NCBI RefSeq assembly: GCF_003386285.1
Contig: NZ_QPNC01000007.1
Coordinates: 1 to 64,000 of the forward strand
Direction: 5' to 3'
Source: Nocardiopsis sp. FIRDI 009
GTDB lineage: Bacteria > Actinomycetota > Actinomycetes > Streptosporangiales > Streptosporangiaceae
Length of the DNA: 64,000 nt
Shown here: in pieces, positions 25,226-34,208 of the stretch
How positions within the stretch are numbered: position 1 is the stretch's first letter
Layout: each line of letters starts with the position of its first letter
Program-made: the position numbers and the translations under genes
The notes under the pieces: generated by a model
Seen by the model: only the letters and a program-made list of their open reading frames with translations
Database searches by the model: none
What the model was told of the DNA's origin: nothing

Positions 25226-28200
25226 ATGAGCCTCCGCGTCGTGCACCGGCCGACACGGACCGTCCACCCCGCTCCGGTTCAGGAACCCCACGAGGTGGAG
25301 GCGCCGCCCACCCTCCCCGACGGCAAGGCGCAGGGAAACCCCCTCATGTCCATCCTGCCGATGGTGGGCATGATGGCGTCGCTGACGATCATGATGGTCA
25401 TGCGCAACCCGGCGTTCATGGCCCTGGGCGGCGTGCTCCTGTGCGTCGCACTGCTGGGCGCGCTCGCCATGCTGTTCTCCCGCCGCGGGCAGGTCGCCCG
25501 GCAGCGCCGCAACCAGCGTGAGCTCTACCTCCAGTACCTGGAGGAGCTGCGCGAGGAGCTCAGCGACTGGGAGCAGCGCACGCGGGCCCACGCCCGGCTC
25601 CTCGACCCCCCGCCCGAGGCCCTCTACGACGTGATCCGCGACCCCACGCGGCTGTGGGAGCGCCGCCGCAGGCACCGCGACTTCCTGCGGGTGCGGGTCG
25701 GGACGGGGCTGACCGAGGGACGCCTGCTGCGGCTGGCCGAGCAGGGGACCGCCCTCACCCCCACCGACCCCTTCATGCTCTCCGAGGCCCAGGCCGCGAT
25801 CCGGCGGTTCGAGTCGATCCCGGAGATGCCGCTCACCCTCCCCCTGGACATGGCCGGGAACGTCAGCGTCATCGGTGAACGCGACGACGTGATGCGCCTC
25901 GTCCGCGCCCTGGCCGCCCAGTTCGGCGCCTTCCACGCGCCCGAGGACGCGGGCCTGGCCGTCTCCTACCCCGCCGACAACGCCGACGACTGGTCCTGGC
26001 TGCCGTGGCTGCCGCAGGTCCTGGACCCGCAGCGGCGCGAGGGCGGCGCCGCGGTCCGCCTCATCGCCCCGGACCCCGGCAAGCTGGGCGGGCTGCTCGC
26101 CGACGAGCTGCGTTCGCGCACCGACTTCGCGTCGGAGGTGCGACGGGGGATGGGCAAGCGCGAGGCGTACCGGATGCTCCGCCGCCTGCTCGTCATCCAC
26201 GACACCCACGGGAGGGTCGCCGCCGAACTGGTCCGCCCCGACCACGCGCTCGACCCGGCCGACCTGGGCGTGACCGTGCTGCACCTGGTGTCGCGGCAGA
26301 TCGACGAGCCCGGCGACGTCAACGTCCGCGTCACGGTGACCGGGGACCAGGTCCGGGTCGAGGAACTGCGCGGGGCCGACCCCGTCGTCACCACCGGCAC
26401 CGTGGACGACGTCTCCGCGGCCACCCTCATGGGGCTGGTGCGGATGCTCGCGCCGCTGCGGCTCTCCCCGGAGTCGGTCGAGGAGAGCGCCCAGGAGGGC
26501 GGCAACGTCGACTTCCCCGCCCTGATGGGGGTACAGGACCCGGGTTCGATGGACGTGCAGCGCCTGTGGTCGCCGCGCAGCGAGCGCGCGTTCCTGCGGG
26601 TGCCGATCGGCGTGGACGACATGGGCCAGCCCGTCGTCCTCGACCTCAAGGAGTCCGCGCAGCTGGGTATGGGCCCGCACGGGCTGTGCGTGGGAGCCAC
26701 GGGTTCCGGCAAGAGCGAGATGCTGCGCACCCTCGTCCTGGCGCTCGCCGCCTCGCACCCGCCCGAGCGGGTGAGCATGGTGCTGGTCGACTACAAGGGC
26801 GGCGCCACCTTCGCCCCGTTCGAGGACATGCCGCACGTGGCCGGTGTGATCACCAACCTGGAGGACGACGCCGCGCTGATCGAGCGCGTGTACTCCAGCC
26901 TCTCGGGTGAGGTGCAGCGCCGCCAGCAGGTGCTGCGCGACGCGGGGAACGTGGCCAACATCGGCGACTACACGTTCAAGCGCGAACACGACCCGAGCCT
27001 GCCGCCGCTGCCGCACCTGCTCGTCATCATCGACGAGTTCGGCGAGCTGCTGACCGCGCGCCCCGACTTCATCGAACTGTTCCTGTCCATCGGCCGGATC
27101 GGCCGGAGCATCGGCGTGCACCTGCTGTTGTCCAGCCAGCGCATCGAGGGCGGCAAGCTGCGCGGTCTGGACACCTATCTCTCCTACCGGCTCGGTCTGC
27201 GGACCTTCTCCGAGGAGGAGAGCCGCACCGTGCTCAACACCCCCGACGCCTTCCATCTGCCGTCACTGCCCGGCTTCGGCTACCTGAAGGTGGACACCAG
27301 CGTCTACCAGCGGTTCAAGGCGGGCTACGTGTCCGGCCCCTACCGCGGCCCGGTGGCCGAGGAGGAGGACGACACCGCGCCGTCGGTGCGCCCGTACACC
27401 GCGTACAACCAGCAGGACGACGCCTCCGCGACGGAGGAGAGCGCGCCCGCGCCGGAGGAGGCGCCGATGCCCTCCCGCACGGTCGGGCCCACGCTGCTGG
27501 ACGTCATGGTCGGCCAGTTCTCCCGACACGGGGAGCGGACGCGCGAGATCTGGCTGCCGCCGCTGCCGTCCGTGACGACGCTGGACGCGGTGGTCGGGGA
27601 GCCGGAGGAGACCGAGCGGGGGCTGCGGCTTCCCGGCGAGCGGGGGTACCTGCGGATCCCGGTCGGGCTGCTGGACGACGCCGCCAAGCAGTGGCAGGGC
27701 GTGTGGGAGCTGGACCTGACCGCGTCGGGCGGGCACGCGGCGATCATCGGCGGCCCGCAGAGCGGCAAGACCACCCTGCTGCGGACGCTGGTCCTGTCCC
27801 TGGCGCTCACCCACACGCCGCAGCAGGCGGCCGTGTACTGCCTGGACCTGGTCGGCGGCGGGTTGCAGTCCCTGGCCGGGCTGCCGCACGTGGGCGGCGT
27901 GGCCGTGCGCACCGACTCCGAGCGCGTGCGGCGCACCGTGGAGGAGCTGCGCGGCATGCTGGACCACCGGCAGGAGGTGTTCCGGGACCGGGGGATCGAC
28001 TCGGTGCAGCAGCTGCGGCGCATGCACGCGCGCGGCGAGGTTCCCGAGCTGGCCAGCGCCGACGTGGTGCTGTGCGTGGACGGGTTCGGCGCCATCCGCA
28101 AGGACTTCGAGGACATCGACACGATGGTCACCGATCTGTTGCAGCGCGGCGGCGGGTACGGCGTCCACGTGGTGGCGGGGATGCTGCGGTGGAACGACGT

Positions 28201-29224
28201 GCGCATCGCGGTGCAGTCCAATTTCGGGCAGAAGGTGGAGCTGCACCTGAACGACGCGTCGGAGTCGACGATCGACCGCAAGCTGGCGGAGACCGTCAGC
28301 GCCAGGGCGCCCGGCCGGGTGCTCACCGACGCGGAGCTGTTCGGGCAGGTGGCGCTGCCCCGGTTCGACGGCGTGGCCGGTGACGAGGACCTGGGCGAGG
28401 TCGTGGAGGCCGCCGTGCGCTCCGTGGACCGGGCGTGGCAGGGCAAGCGGGCGCCCGAGGTGCGCATCCTGCCGCACCGGCTGTCGGCGCGCACCCTCCC
28501 CACCCGGGACACCGAGCCCAAGAAGGTGCCGATCGGGGTGGACGAACGGGCGCTGGAGCCGGTACTGCTCGACCTGTTCGACAACGACCAGAACCTGCTG
28601 GTCCTGGGCGACGGCGGGTGCGGGAAGACCAACCTGCTGCGCCTGGTGGCGGAGGGGCTCGTGGAGCGGTACAGCTCCGACGAGGTGGTGTTCGCGGTGA
28701 TGGATCCGCGGCGCACCCTGCGCAACGTGGTGCCCGAGGAGTACATGGGCGGGTACGCGAGCAGCCCGCGGGTGTGCGCGGGACTGGCGGGCGGCGTCGC
28801 CAAGGAGGTGGAGGGCAGGCTCCCGGAGGACGGTGACCTCGACGCGCTGGAGCCGGGGTCGATCAGGGGACCGCGGATCGTGGTGATGGCCGACGACTAC
28901 GACGTGCTCACGACGGCGGGCCAGAAACCGCTGGCCCCGTTCGTGCCGTTCGTGTCCAACGGGCGCGACATCGGGCTGCACTTCGTGGTGGCGCGCCGGG
29001 TGGCCGGCGCGGGGCGCGGTCTGTTCGACCCGCTGGTGCAGGCGATCCGGGAGATCGGCACGGGCGCCCTGGTGATGTCGGGCGACCGCAGCGAGGGGCA
29101 GCTGCTGCCGCGGCTGTACGCCTCGCCGCAACCGCCCGGGCGCGGCACGTGGGTGGCGCGCGGCGGTCCGGCGCGACTGATGCAGACCGCGCTGCGGGAG
29201 CCGGACGGCTCCGGCCGGAGGTGA
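25226..29224 (+). CDS. eccC: Type VII secretion ATPase EccC (three FtsK/SpoIIIE domains)
   Basis: 1332 residues from ATG with GAGAGGAA five bases upstream. Two membrane helices (~40-58, 63-84), then a DUF domain and three ATPase domains with Walker A lysines at K496 (GATGSGKS), K848 (GGPQSGKT) and K1134 (GDGGCGKT). Only domain 1 has a full Walker B (LLVIIDEFGEL); domain 2 reads VVLCVDGFG and domain 3 VVMADDYD, lacking the catalytic Glu, as usual in EccC where domains 2-3 bind substrate. Fused EccCa/Cb type. It energises export with EccD and recognises Esx C-termini. Confidence 0.96.
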   Translation: MSLRVVHRPTRTVHPAPVQEPHEVEAPPTLPDGKAQGNPLMSILPMVGMMASLTIMMVMRNPAFMALGGVLLCVALLGALAMLFSRRGQVARQRRNQRELYLQYLEELREELSDWEQRTRAHARLLDPPPEALYDVIRDPTRLWERRRRHRDFLRVRVGTGLTEGRLLRLAEQGTALTPTDPFMLSEAQAAIRRFESIPEMPLTLPLDMAGNVSVIGERDDVMRLVRALAAQFGAFHAPEDAGLAVSYPADNADDWSWLPWLPQVLDPQRREGGAAVRLIAPDPGKLGGLLADELRSRTDFASEVRRGMGKREAYRMLRRLLVIHDTHGRVAAELVRPDHALDPADLGVTVLHLVSRQIDEPGDVNVRVTVTGDQVRVEELRGADPVVTTGTVDDVSAATLMGLVRMLAPLRLSPESVEESAQEGGNVDFPALMGVQDPGSMDVQRLWSPRSERAFLRVPIGVDDMGQPVVLDLKESAQLGMGPHGLCVGATGSGKSEMLRTLVLALAASHPPERVSMVLVDYKGGATFAPFEDMPHVAGVITNLEDDAALIERVYSSLSGEVQRRQQVLRDAGNVANIGDYTFKREHDPSLPPLPHLLVIIDEFGELLTARPDFIELFLSIGRIGRSIGVHLLLSSQRIEGGKLRGLDTYLSYRLGLRTFSEEESRTVLNTPDAFHLPSLPGFGYLKVDTSVYQRFKAGYVSGPYRGPVAEEEDDTAPSVRPYTAYNQQDDASATEESAPAPEEAPMPSRTVGPTLLDVMVGQFSRHGERTREIWLPPLPSVTTLDAVVGEPEETERGLRLPGERGYLRIPVGLLDDAAKQWQGVWELDLTASGGHAAIIGGPQSGKTTLLRTLVLSLALTHTPQQAAVYCLDLVGGGLQSLAGLPHVGGVAVRTDSERVRRTVEELRGMLDHRQEVFRDRGIDSVQQLRRMHARGEVPELASADVVLCVDGFGAIRKDFEDIDTMVTDLLQRGGGYGVHVVAGMLRWNDVRIAVQSNFGQKVELHLNDASESTIDRKLAETVSARAPGRVLTDAELFGQVALPRFDGVAGDEDLGEVVEAAVRSVDRAWQGKRAPEVRILPHRLSARTLPTRDTEPKKVPIGVDERALEPVLLDLFDNDQNLLVLGDGGCGKTNLLRLVAEGLVERYSSDEVVFAVMDPRRTLRNVVPEEYMGGYASSPRVCAGLAGGVAKEVEGRLPEDGDLDALEPGSIRGPRIVVMADDYDVLTTAGQKPLAPFVPFVSNGRDIGLHFVVARRVAGAGRGLFDPLVQAIREIGTGALVMSGDRSEGQLLPRLYASPQPPGRGTWVARGGPARLMQTALREPDGSGRR

Positions 29225-29239
29225 GACCGGACGCCCGGG

Positions 29240-29267
29240 GGTGGTCGTCCGGCGCCGGACGACCACC
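29240..29267. terminator. Bidirectional terminator between eccC and GNAT gene
   Basis: A perfect 28-nt palindrome (GGTGGTCGTCCGGC and complement) in the 51-bp gap between convergent genes. Confidence 0.8.
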
Positions 29268-29275
29268 GGCACCGG

Positions 29276-29929
29276 CTATCCCTCCGGCGCCAGGCCGAGG
29301 AGCGGCAGGCACGGCTCCAGCCCCGTCACGGTGACCGGTACGGTGCGGTGCCTCTCCCAGTCCTGTCTGGTCAACCGGTACCGGTGCTCCTGGACCGGCG
29401 CACCGCGCACCGCCGTCAGCGAGGCGCCGTTCGGGCGGTAGCCGAGTTTGCGCGACACCCGTTCCGAGGCCGCGTTCCCCTCCAGCACCGCCGTCTCCGC
29501 CGCCACCGCGCCCAGTTCAGCGAACGCCAGGTGCAGCACGGCCGCGCGCATCTCGGTCCCGAACCCCCGCCCCTGGTGACGGCGCCCCAGCCACGACCCG
29601 GTGCTCACCTGACGCGTCACCGCGAAGTCCCGCGCCCCGATGTCCTGGACCCCGAGCACGGTGCCCTCGTGGACCACGACGAGGTTCAGGCTCCACCTCC
29701 GCGGCTCCATATCGGCCATCCGCGCCAGGTTGTACTGCACGGCGCGGAGCGCGACCTCGGCGGGCGTCCCGTCGGTCCAGGGGTGGGCGAACGGCATCGC
29801 GTCCGGCTCGTGGACGCCCCCCGCCGCGGTCTCCGCCAGTCGGCCGAGGTCCTCCGTGTCGGGCAGCCGGAGTTCGAGGCGCGGCGTGGTCAGGCGCAGT
29901 CCCGCCGGGGGGAAGTAGGTGCTCAGCAT
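29276..29929 (-). CDS. GNAT family N-acetyltransferase (RimJ/RimL type)
   Basis: 217 residues. TPRLELRLPDTEDL opens a RimJ-type GNAT fold; the acetyl-CoA loop is RRHQGRGFGTEMRAAVLHLAF, followed by the conserved ETAVLEGNAASERVSRKLGY helix. ATG at 29929 has GGAG nine bases upstream. Typical length for the family, which acetylates protein N-termini, antibiotics or small amines. Substrate unknown. Convergent with eccC. Confidence 0.88.
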   Translation of the reverse strand: MLSTYFPPAGLRLTTPRLELRLPDTEDLGRLAETAAGGVHEPDAMPFAHPWTDGTPAEVALRAVQYNLARMADMEPRRWSLNLVVVHEGTVLGVQDIGARDFAVTRQVSTGSWLGRRHQGRGFGTEMRAAVLHLAFAELGAVAAETAVLEGNAASERVSRKLGYRPNGASLTAVRGAPVQEHRYRLTRQDWERHRTVPVTVTGLEPCLPLLGLAPEG

Positions 29930-30012
29930 GTGCCGATTCTCCGCCCCACGGAACACACGCGTCACCTGGTTTTCGCGCGCCCGACCGCCCGCCTCGCCGC
30001 GCGGGCCCGCGC

Positions 30013-30615
30013 TCAATCCCTGCCCCGCAGCTCGGTCAGCAGTTCCCCCAGCGCCTCGGCGGCCCCCTCCGGCGCGGTCTCGCGCACCGACCAGCCGCGC
30101 ATCCGGGCGAGCCGGGCCACGTGCGCGCGGGCCGGATCGGTGAGCAGGTAGCCGCACGGGGCGTCGGGCCAGTCGGCGACCATCGGCAGGCGCTCGGACC
30201 GGTAGGCGGGAGGCTCGTCCGACCGGCGTCGGTCTCCTCCCCCCTCACCCTCCGCGCCCGCCGGGCTCTGGGCCCGCTCCAGTTCCGCACGGGTGGGGCT
30301 GCCCGGTTGGGGCAGGAGCGCGTCCACCAGGACGTACCCGAACACCGGCCGGTGCGCGGCCCGCTGCGCCGCCCCCACCGCGCCGACGAGCGGACCCGCG
30401 TCGCCCTCGCCGACCAGGGCGACCGGGCTCGCCGCGGCCACCAGGCGGTTGATCTCCATGCTGGCGCGCGCCACGTACCGGGCCGCGTGCGGCGGGTCCT
30501 CGTCTCCGCCCGCCTCGGGCCGGATGGGGATGACGCCCCGGTCGGCCAGTTCCTCCGCGAGGCCGGGGAGACGTGAGGGGCGTCCGAGGGGAGGGGGGAG
30601 GAGGACGGCGATCAC
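30013..30615 (-). CDS. Alpha/beta-hydrolase-like conserved protein
   Basis: 200 residues starting at GTG overlapping the cutA stop (GTGA). The pattern VIAVLLPPPLGRPS ... SPVALVGEGDAGPLVGAV resembles a reduced alpha/beta-hydrolase fold with a G-E-G-D-A-G elbow in place of GxSxG, so esterase activity is doubtful. No signal sequence. Translational coupling with cutA suggests coexpression. Confidence 0.6.
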   Translation of the reverse strand: MIAVLLPPPLGRPSRLPGLAEELADRGVIPIRPEAGGDEDPPHAARYVARASMEINRLVAAASPVALVGEGDAGPLVGAVGAAQRAAHRPVFGYVLVDALLPQPGSPTRAELERAQSPAGAEGEGGGDRRRSDEPPAYRSERLPMVADWPDAPCGYLLTDPARAHVARLARMRGWSVRETAPEGAAEALGELLTELRGRD

Positions 30616-30950
30616 GCGCCGCCGCCGCGCGTCTCGTCGCGCACCCACGCCAGGTACGACGCGTTGCCCCCGCTGACCGGGACGGCGACGACCTCGGGGA
30701 CGTCGTAGGGGTGCACCTCCACCACGTGCGCGGTGAGGTCGTCCACCCGGTCGGCGGAGGTCTTGGCGACCACCACCCACTCCTCGTCGGCCTGGACCTC
30801 GCCCTCCCAGCGGTAGAAACTGGTGATCGGTCCCCCGACCTGGGCACACGCGGCCAGGCGGTGCTCGATCAGCGACCGCGCCACCCGTTCCGCGCCCTCC
30901 CGGCTGTCGACGGTGGTCTCCACCCGGACGGTGTCCTCGGGTCCTGGCAC
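30612..30950 (-). CDS. cutA: Divalent-cation tolerance protein CutA
   Basis: 112 residues with the CutA core: LAACAQVGGPITSFYRWEGE, EEWVVVAKTSADR, then VVEVHPYDVPEVVAVPVSGG. CutA forms stable trimers and has been linked to copper tolerance, though its biochemical role is unsettled. Of two candidate GTG codons the second (30950) is chosen since GGAGGG lies about seven bases upstream. Divergent from pyrE. Confidence 0.92.
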   Translation of the reverse strand: MPGPEDTVRVETTVDSREGAERVARSLIEHRLAACAQVGGPITSFYRWEGEVQADEEWVVVAKTSADRVDDLTAHVVEVHPYDVPEVVAVPVSGGNASYLAWVRDETRGGGA

Positions 30951-31018
30951 GGTCACCCCTCCCTCACCTGGACGGTGGCGTCCGCGCCGGACCGCCCGGT
31001 GTTCTAGGCTCACTGATC

Positions 31019-31552
31019 ATGAGCGAACGTGATGAACTCCTGCGTCAGATCAACGATAAGGCGGTCGTCCGCGGGAAGGTGACCCTGTCCTCCGGGATGG
31101 AGGCCGACTACTACGTCGACCTGCGCCGGGTGACGTTGGACGGGGAGGCCGCGCCGCTGGTCGGCTCGGTCATGTTGGACAACGTCGCGGACCTGGAGTT
31201 CGACGCCGTGGGCGGGCTGACCCTGGGCGCGGACCCGGTGGCCACCGCGATGCTGCACGCCGCGCACGCGCGCGGCCGCAGGTTGGACGCCTTCGTGGTG
31301 CGCAAGGCGGGCAAGGCGCACGGTCTCCAGCGCCGGATCGAGGGCCCCGACGTGAAGGGGCGGCGTGTCCTCGCCCTGGAGGACACCTCGACCACGGGCA
31401 ACTCGGTGCTGACCGCCGTGGAGGCGCTGCGGGAGGCGGGGGCCGAGGTCGTGGCGGTCGCGCTGATCATGGACCGTGGCGCGCGCGATCGCGTGACCAA
31501 GGAGGGGCTGGAGTACCGGGCGGTGTTCGAGGCTTCCGACCTGGACCTCTGA
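31019..31552 (+). CDS. pyrE: Orotate phosphoribosyltransferase
   Basis: 177 residues; converts orotate and PRPP to OMP in pyrimidine synthesis. The PRPP loop is VLALEDTSTTGNSVLTA, and the catalytic-loop Lys and Arg are in VRKAGKAHGLQRR. No SD precedes the ATG; a TAGGCT -10-like hexamer (31004-31009) lies about ten bases upstream, so the mRNA is probably leaderless or nearly so. It stands alone, away from other pyr genes. Confidence 0.95.
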   Translation: MSERDELLRQINDKAVVRGKVTLSSGMEADYYVDLRRVTLDGEAAPLVGSVMLDNVADLEFDAVGGLTLGADPVATAMLHAAHARGRRLDAFVVRKAGKAHGLQRRIEGPDVKGRRVLALEDTSTTGNSVLTAVEALREAGAEVVAVALIMDRGARDRVTKEGLEYRAVFEASDLDL

Positions 31553-31631
31553 GCGCGGGCGGCGGTTCGGTCGCCCCGGCGGTGGATCGGCGGGTACGGG
31601 GTGGCTCCGTGCCCGGTGCGGAGCGTTTCGG

Positions 31632-31654
31632 CGGCGGGGTCGACGGCCCCGCCG
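31632..31654. terminator. Terminator between pyrE and the RodZ-C-like gene
   Basis: Eight-base-pair stem CGGCGGGG/CCCCGCCG with a seven-base loop between convergent genes. Confidence 0.55.
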
Positions 31655-31665
31655 TCAGTGTGTGG

Positions 31666-32094
31666 TCACCCGTCGATGGTGAAGGTGTAGCCCTCACTGC
31701 GGTCGGAGATGTCGCGCTGGTTGCCGTTGACGAAGACCTCGACCGCCGACGGGTCCTCGATGGTGACCTCGAGTCCGCCCTCGGGCGCCTCGGCGTAGGT
31801 GATGGAGCTGCCCTGCCTGATCACCTGGTCGTGCAGGACGTCCCCGCCGGGTATCCGGACGAAGACGTTGCTGGACTCGCCGATGACGCGCACGTAGAGC
31901 ACGCCCATGTTCTCCGGTTCCTCCCCGTCGGAGGAGGCTCCTGACGCGTTGGCGCTGACGCTGGCGCCGTCGCTCGGCAGCGACCGGTAGAGGAAATAGC
32001 CCCCGAGGGCCACCAGAGCGACCAGGAGCAGGACGGCTCCGACGATGGCCATCACCTGGCCAACGCCGCGCGGATCATTCCTGTGCCTTCCCAC
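31666..32094 (-). CDS. Membrane-anchored protein with RodZ-C-like (DUF4115) domain
   Basis: About 142 residues: short basic N-terminus, one membrane helix (VMAIVGAVLLLVALVALGGY), an Ala/Ser linker and an extracellular beta domain (SSNVFVRIPGGDVLHDQVIR, then VTIEDPSAVEVFVNGNQRDI) like DUF4115 of RodZ proteins. There is no HTH, so this is not full RodZ. GTG at 32094 is preferred: a TACATT -10-like motif ends seven bases before it, suggesting a leaderless start; an upstream GTG (32118) also lacks an SD. Confidence 0.7.
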   Translation of the reverse strand: MGRHRNDPRGVGQVMAIVGAVLLLVALVALGGYFLYRSLPSDGASVSANASGASSDGEEPENMGVLYVRVIGESSNVFVRIPGGDVLHDQVIRQGSSITYAEAPEGGLEVTIEDPSAVEVFVNGNQRDISDRSEGYTFTIDG

Positions 32095-32270
32095 GGCGTT
32101 GAATGTAGCGTGTATCACGGAAAAAAGCGACAGCAGATGCCCGACTACCTCACGTGATCATCAATCCGGGCACTTATGTACGGATGGCGCACGATCCGAA
32201 GGCAGTGTTCCGTGGGACTTCCGGAAAACGCGACCACGAAACGCACATACGCGCCCGCACTGGGTTAATT

Positions 32271-32282
32271 TGGTCTAGACCT
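32271..32282. promoter_or_regulatory. DasR-like (dre) operator upstream of fba
   Basis: TGGTCTAGACCT matches the Streptomyces DasR dre core TGGTCTAGACCA at 11 of 12 positions. It abuts a TTGAAG -35 (32284-32289) with GATACT -10 (32306-32311) at 16-bp spacing. DasR is a GntR repressor relieved by glucosamine-6-phosphate; control of glycolysis by GlcNAc is inferred. Confidence 0.5.
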
Positions 32283-32283
32283 G

Positions 32284-32311
32284 TTGAAGGGCTCTGCACA
32301 TTCGGGATACT
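32284..32311 (+). promoter_or_regulatory. Probable sigma-70-type promoter of fba
   Basis: TTGAAG, 16-bp spacer, GATACT, about 150 nt before the aldolase start. The intervening leader (32312-32459) holds no gene. Confidence 0.45.
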
Positions 32312-32459
32312 GGATTCACACCTGGTGGACACCCCGGACGCGGCCCTCCCCTTGGGTCATCCCCCGGCGGCCGGCCTCCACCGGGGCAACGCACGTGGGG
32401 TGCCGCCGGGCGAAGGACCGGTGGCCGCTCGCTCAAGGCCGACTCCAGGGAGAGTAAGC

Positions 32460-33482
32460 ATGCCCATCGCCAGCCCCGAGGTCTACACCGAGATGCTGAG
32501 CCGCGCGAAGTCCCAGGGCTTCGCCTACCCGGCGATCAACGTGACCTCGAGCCAGACACTCCACGCCGCCCTCCGCGGCTTCGCGGAGGCGGAGACCGAC
32601 GGCATCGTCCAGATCTCCACCGGCGGCGCCGAGTTCCTCTCCGGAGCCTCGGTCAAGGACATGGTCACGGGTTCCGTCGCCTTCGCCGAGTTCGCGCGCG
32701 TGGTCGCCGACAAGTACCCCGTGAACGTCGCCCTCCACACCGACCACTGCCCCAAGAACAAGCTCGACGGCTTCGTCCGGCCGCTCCTGGAGATCTCCAA
32801 GGAGCGCGTCGCCCGCGGCCAGGAGCCGCTGTTCCAGTCCCACATGTGGGACGGCTCGGCCGTCGAGCTGGAGGAGAACCTCCAGATCGCGGAGGAGCTG
32901 CTCGCCGCGTCGAAGGCCGCCCGCACGATCCTGGAGATCGAGGTCGGCGTCGTCGGCGGCGAGGAGGACGGTATCGTCGGCGAGATCAACGAGAAGCTCT
33001 ACACCACCCCCGAGGACGCCCTGCGCACCGCCGAGGCCCTGGGCCTGGGCGAGAAGGGCTACTACATGACGGCCCTGACCTTCGGCAACGTGCACGGCTC
33101 CTACAAGCCGGGCTTCGTGAAGCTGCGCCCGGAGGTCCTCAAGGAGGCCCAGGACGCGGTGGGCAAGAAGTACGGCAAGGCCAAGCCGTTCGACTTCGTG
33201 TTCCACGGCGGGTCCGGCTCGACCCTGGAGGAGATCCACGAGGCCATCGAGTACGGCGTGGTGAAGATGAACATCGACACCGACACGCAGTACGCCTTCA
33301 CCCGCCCCGTGGTCGACCACATCATGCGCAACTACGACGGCGTGCTCAAGGTCGACGGCGAGATCGGCAGCAAGAAGGCCTACGACCCGCGCTCCTACGG
33401 CAAGGCCGCCGAGGCGGGCATGGCCGCGCGCGTCGTGGAGGCGGCCCAGCAGCTGAAGTCCGCCGGCAACAAGATGAAGTAG
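32460..33482 (+). CDS. fba: Fructose-bisphosphate aldolase, class II
   Basis: 340 residues. Reversibly cleaves fructose-1,6-bisphosphate to GAP and DHAP. Zinc and active-site segments are visible: LHTDHCPKNK, EIEVGVVGGEEDG, GNVHGSYKPG and FHGGSGS, with NIDTDTQYAF closing the phosphate site. ATG at 32460 is preceded by GGGAGAG six bases upstream. Monocistronic, ending in a hairpin at 33491-33511. Confidence 0.97.
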   Translation: MPIASPEVYTEMLSRAKSQGFAYPAINVTSSQTLHAALRGFAEAETDGIVQISTGGAEFLSGASVKDMVTGSVAFAEFARVVADKYPVNVALHTDHCPKNKLDGFVRPLLEISKERVARGQEPLFQSHMWDGSAVELEENLQIAEELLAASKAARTILEIEVGVVGGEEDGIVGEINEKLYTTPEDALRTAEALGLGEKGYYMTALTFGNVHGSYKPGFVKLRPEVLKEAQDAVGKKYGKAKPFDFVFHGGSGSTLEEIHEAIEYGVVKMNIDTDTQYAFTRPVVDHIMRNYDGVLKVDGEIGSKKAYDPRSYGKAAEAGMAARVVEAAQQLKSAGNKMK

Positions 33483-33490
33483 TCGGGGCG

Positions 33491-33511
33491 GTGCCCGCGT
33501 CAGGCGGGCAC
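33491..33511 (+). terminator. Terminator of fba
   Basis: Perfect 8-bp stem GTGCCCGC/GCGGGCAC with loop GTCAG, eight bases past the stop; no T-tract, as common in actinomycetes. Confidence 0.7.
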
Positions 33512-33563
33512 GGTACGCCACGGGGTGTCCGGGCGCGGGAAAGCGCGCGGACGCCCCTTCGTG

Positions 33564-33669
33564 TTTTCCACAGGCTTTCCACAGCCCCGGACGCGAATTC
33601 ACCACACACCGAGGGCACATTAGCCAACAAAACATGACCAATCACCCAGCAGAAAGAAGGTTGTCCACA
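33564..33669. other. Cluster of DnaA-box-like sequences
   Basis: TTTTCCACA (33564-33572), CTTTCCACA (33575-33583) and an exact actinomycete-type TTGTCCACA (33661-33669) within 106 bp of relatively AT-rich intergenic DNA. Could be a DnaA titration or regulatory site; there is no sign of oriC here. Confidence 0.35.
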
Positions 33670-33740
33670 CCCCCGTTTCAGCGATGCACGCCCGGGAATT
33701 CTCCTCAACGCCCCTCCCCCTCAGCAGAGAATGAGGAAAA

Positions 33741-34145
33741 TTGAAGACCAGGAACAGCATCGCGAGCACCGTGGCGGTCGGCGTACTGGCGGCAGGCGTC
33801 GCGCTCGTCGGAACCTCCGCGACGGCGTCGGCCGGAACCGGGACGGCGGTCGGCCGCGCGGTCGCCGCGTGCGGCCTCGGGGCCAACATCCCGAGCCAGT
33901 ACGGGAACATGATCTCCGGTAGCGGATCGCGTACCGAGTGCGGTGGAACGGTGACCCTCACCGTCGAGATCCGCAAGCACCGTCGAGCCTGGCCCGACCT
34001 GGCCGTGGCCGAAACCACCAGGACCAACTTCTCAACCGGAAGCCTCACGGCGCGCGGCGGCTGCGACGGAATGGGAACGTACTTCACCGAAACCCGGAGT
34101 TCGACCGGAAACAAGGTCTCCTCGGCACGCGTCAAACGCTGCTGA
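33741..34145 (+). CDS. Small secreted Cys-containing protein
   Basis: 134 residues from TTG with GAGGAA four bases upstream. Sec signal peptide: basic MKTRNS, hydrophobic VAVGVLAAGVALVG, AxA-type cleavage around residue 31. The mature part is beta-rich with four cysteines, including one at the very C-terminus, so probably two disulfides. No family recognised. It precedes a small ABC transporter cluster by about 60 bp and may be its cargo or a secreted effector. Confidence 0.7.
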   Translation: MKTRNSIASTVAVGVLAAGVALVGTSATASAGTGTAVGRAVAACGLGANIPSQYGNMISGSGSRTECGGTVTLTVEIRKHRRAWPDLAVAETTRTNFSTGSLTARGGCDGMGTYFTETRSSTGNKVSSARVKRC

Positions 34146-34208
34146 AGGGCACGACCGAAATCCCCATCTACCAGCACGTGAGTTCGATGAGTGGAAACGG
34201 ACGAGCCC

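Noticed and set aside
33564..33669. Chromosome origin (oriC)
   Set aside because: Only three boxes, and no dnaA, dnaN or other replication genes nearby.
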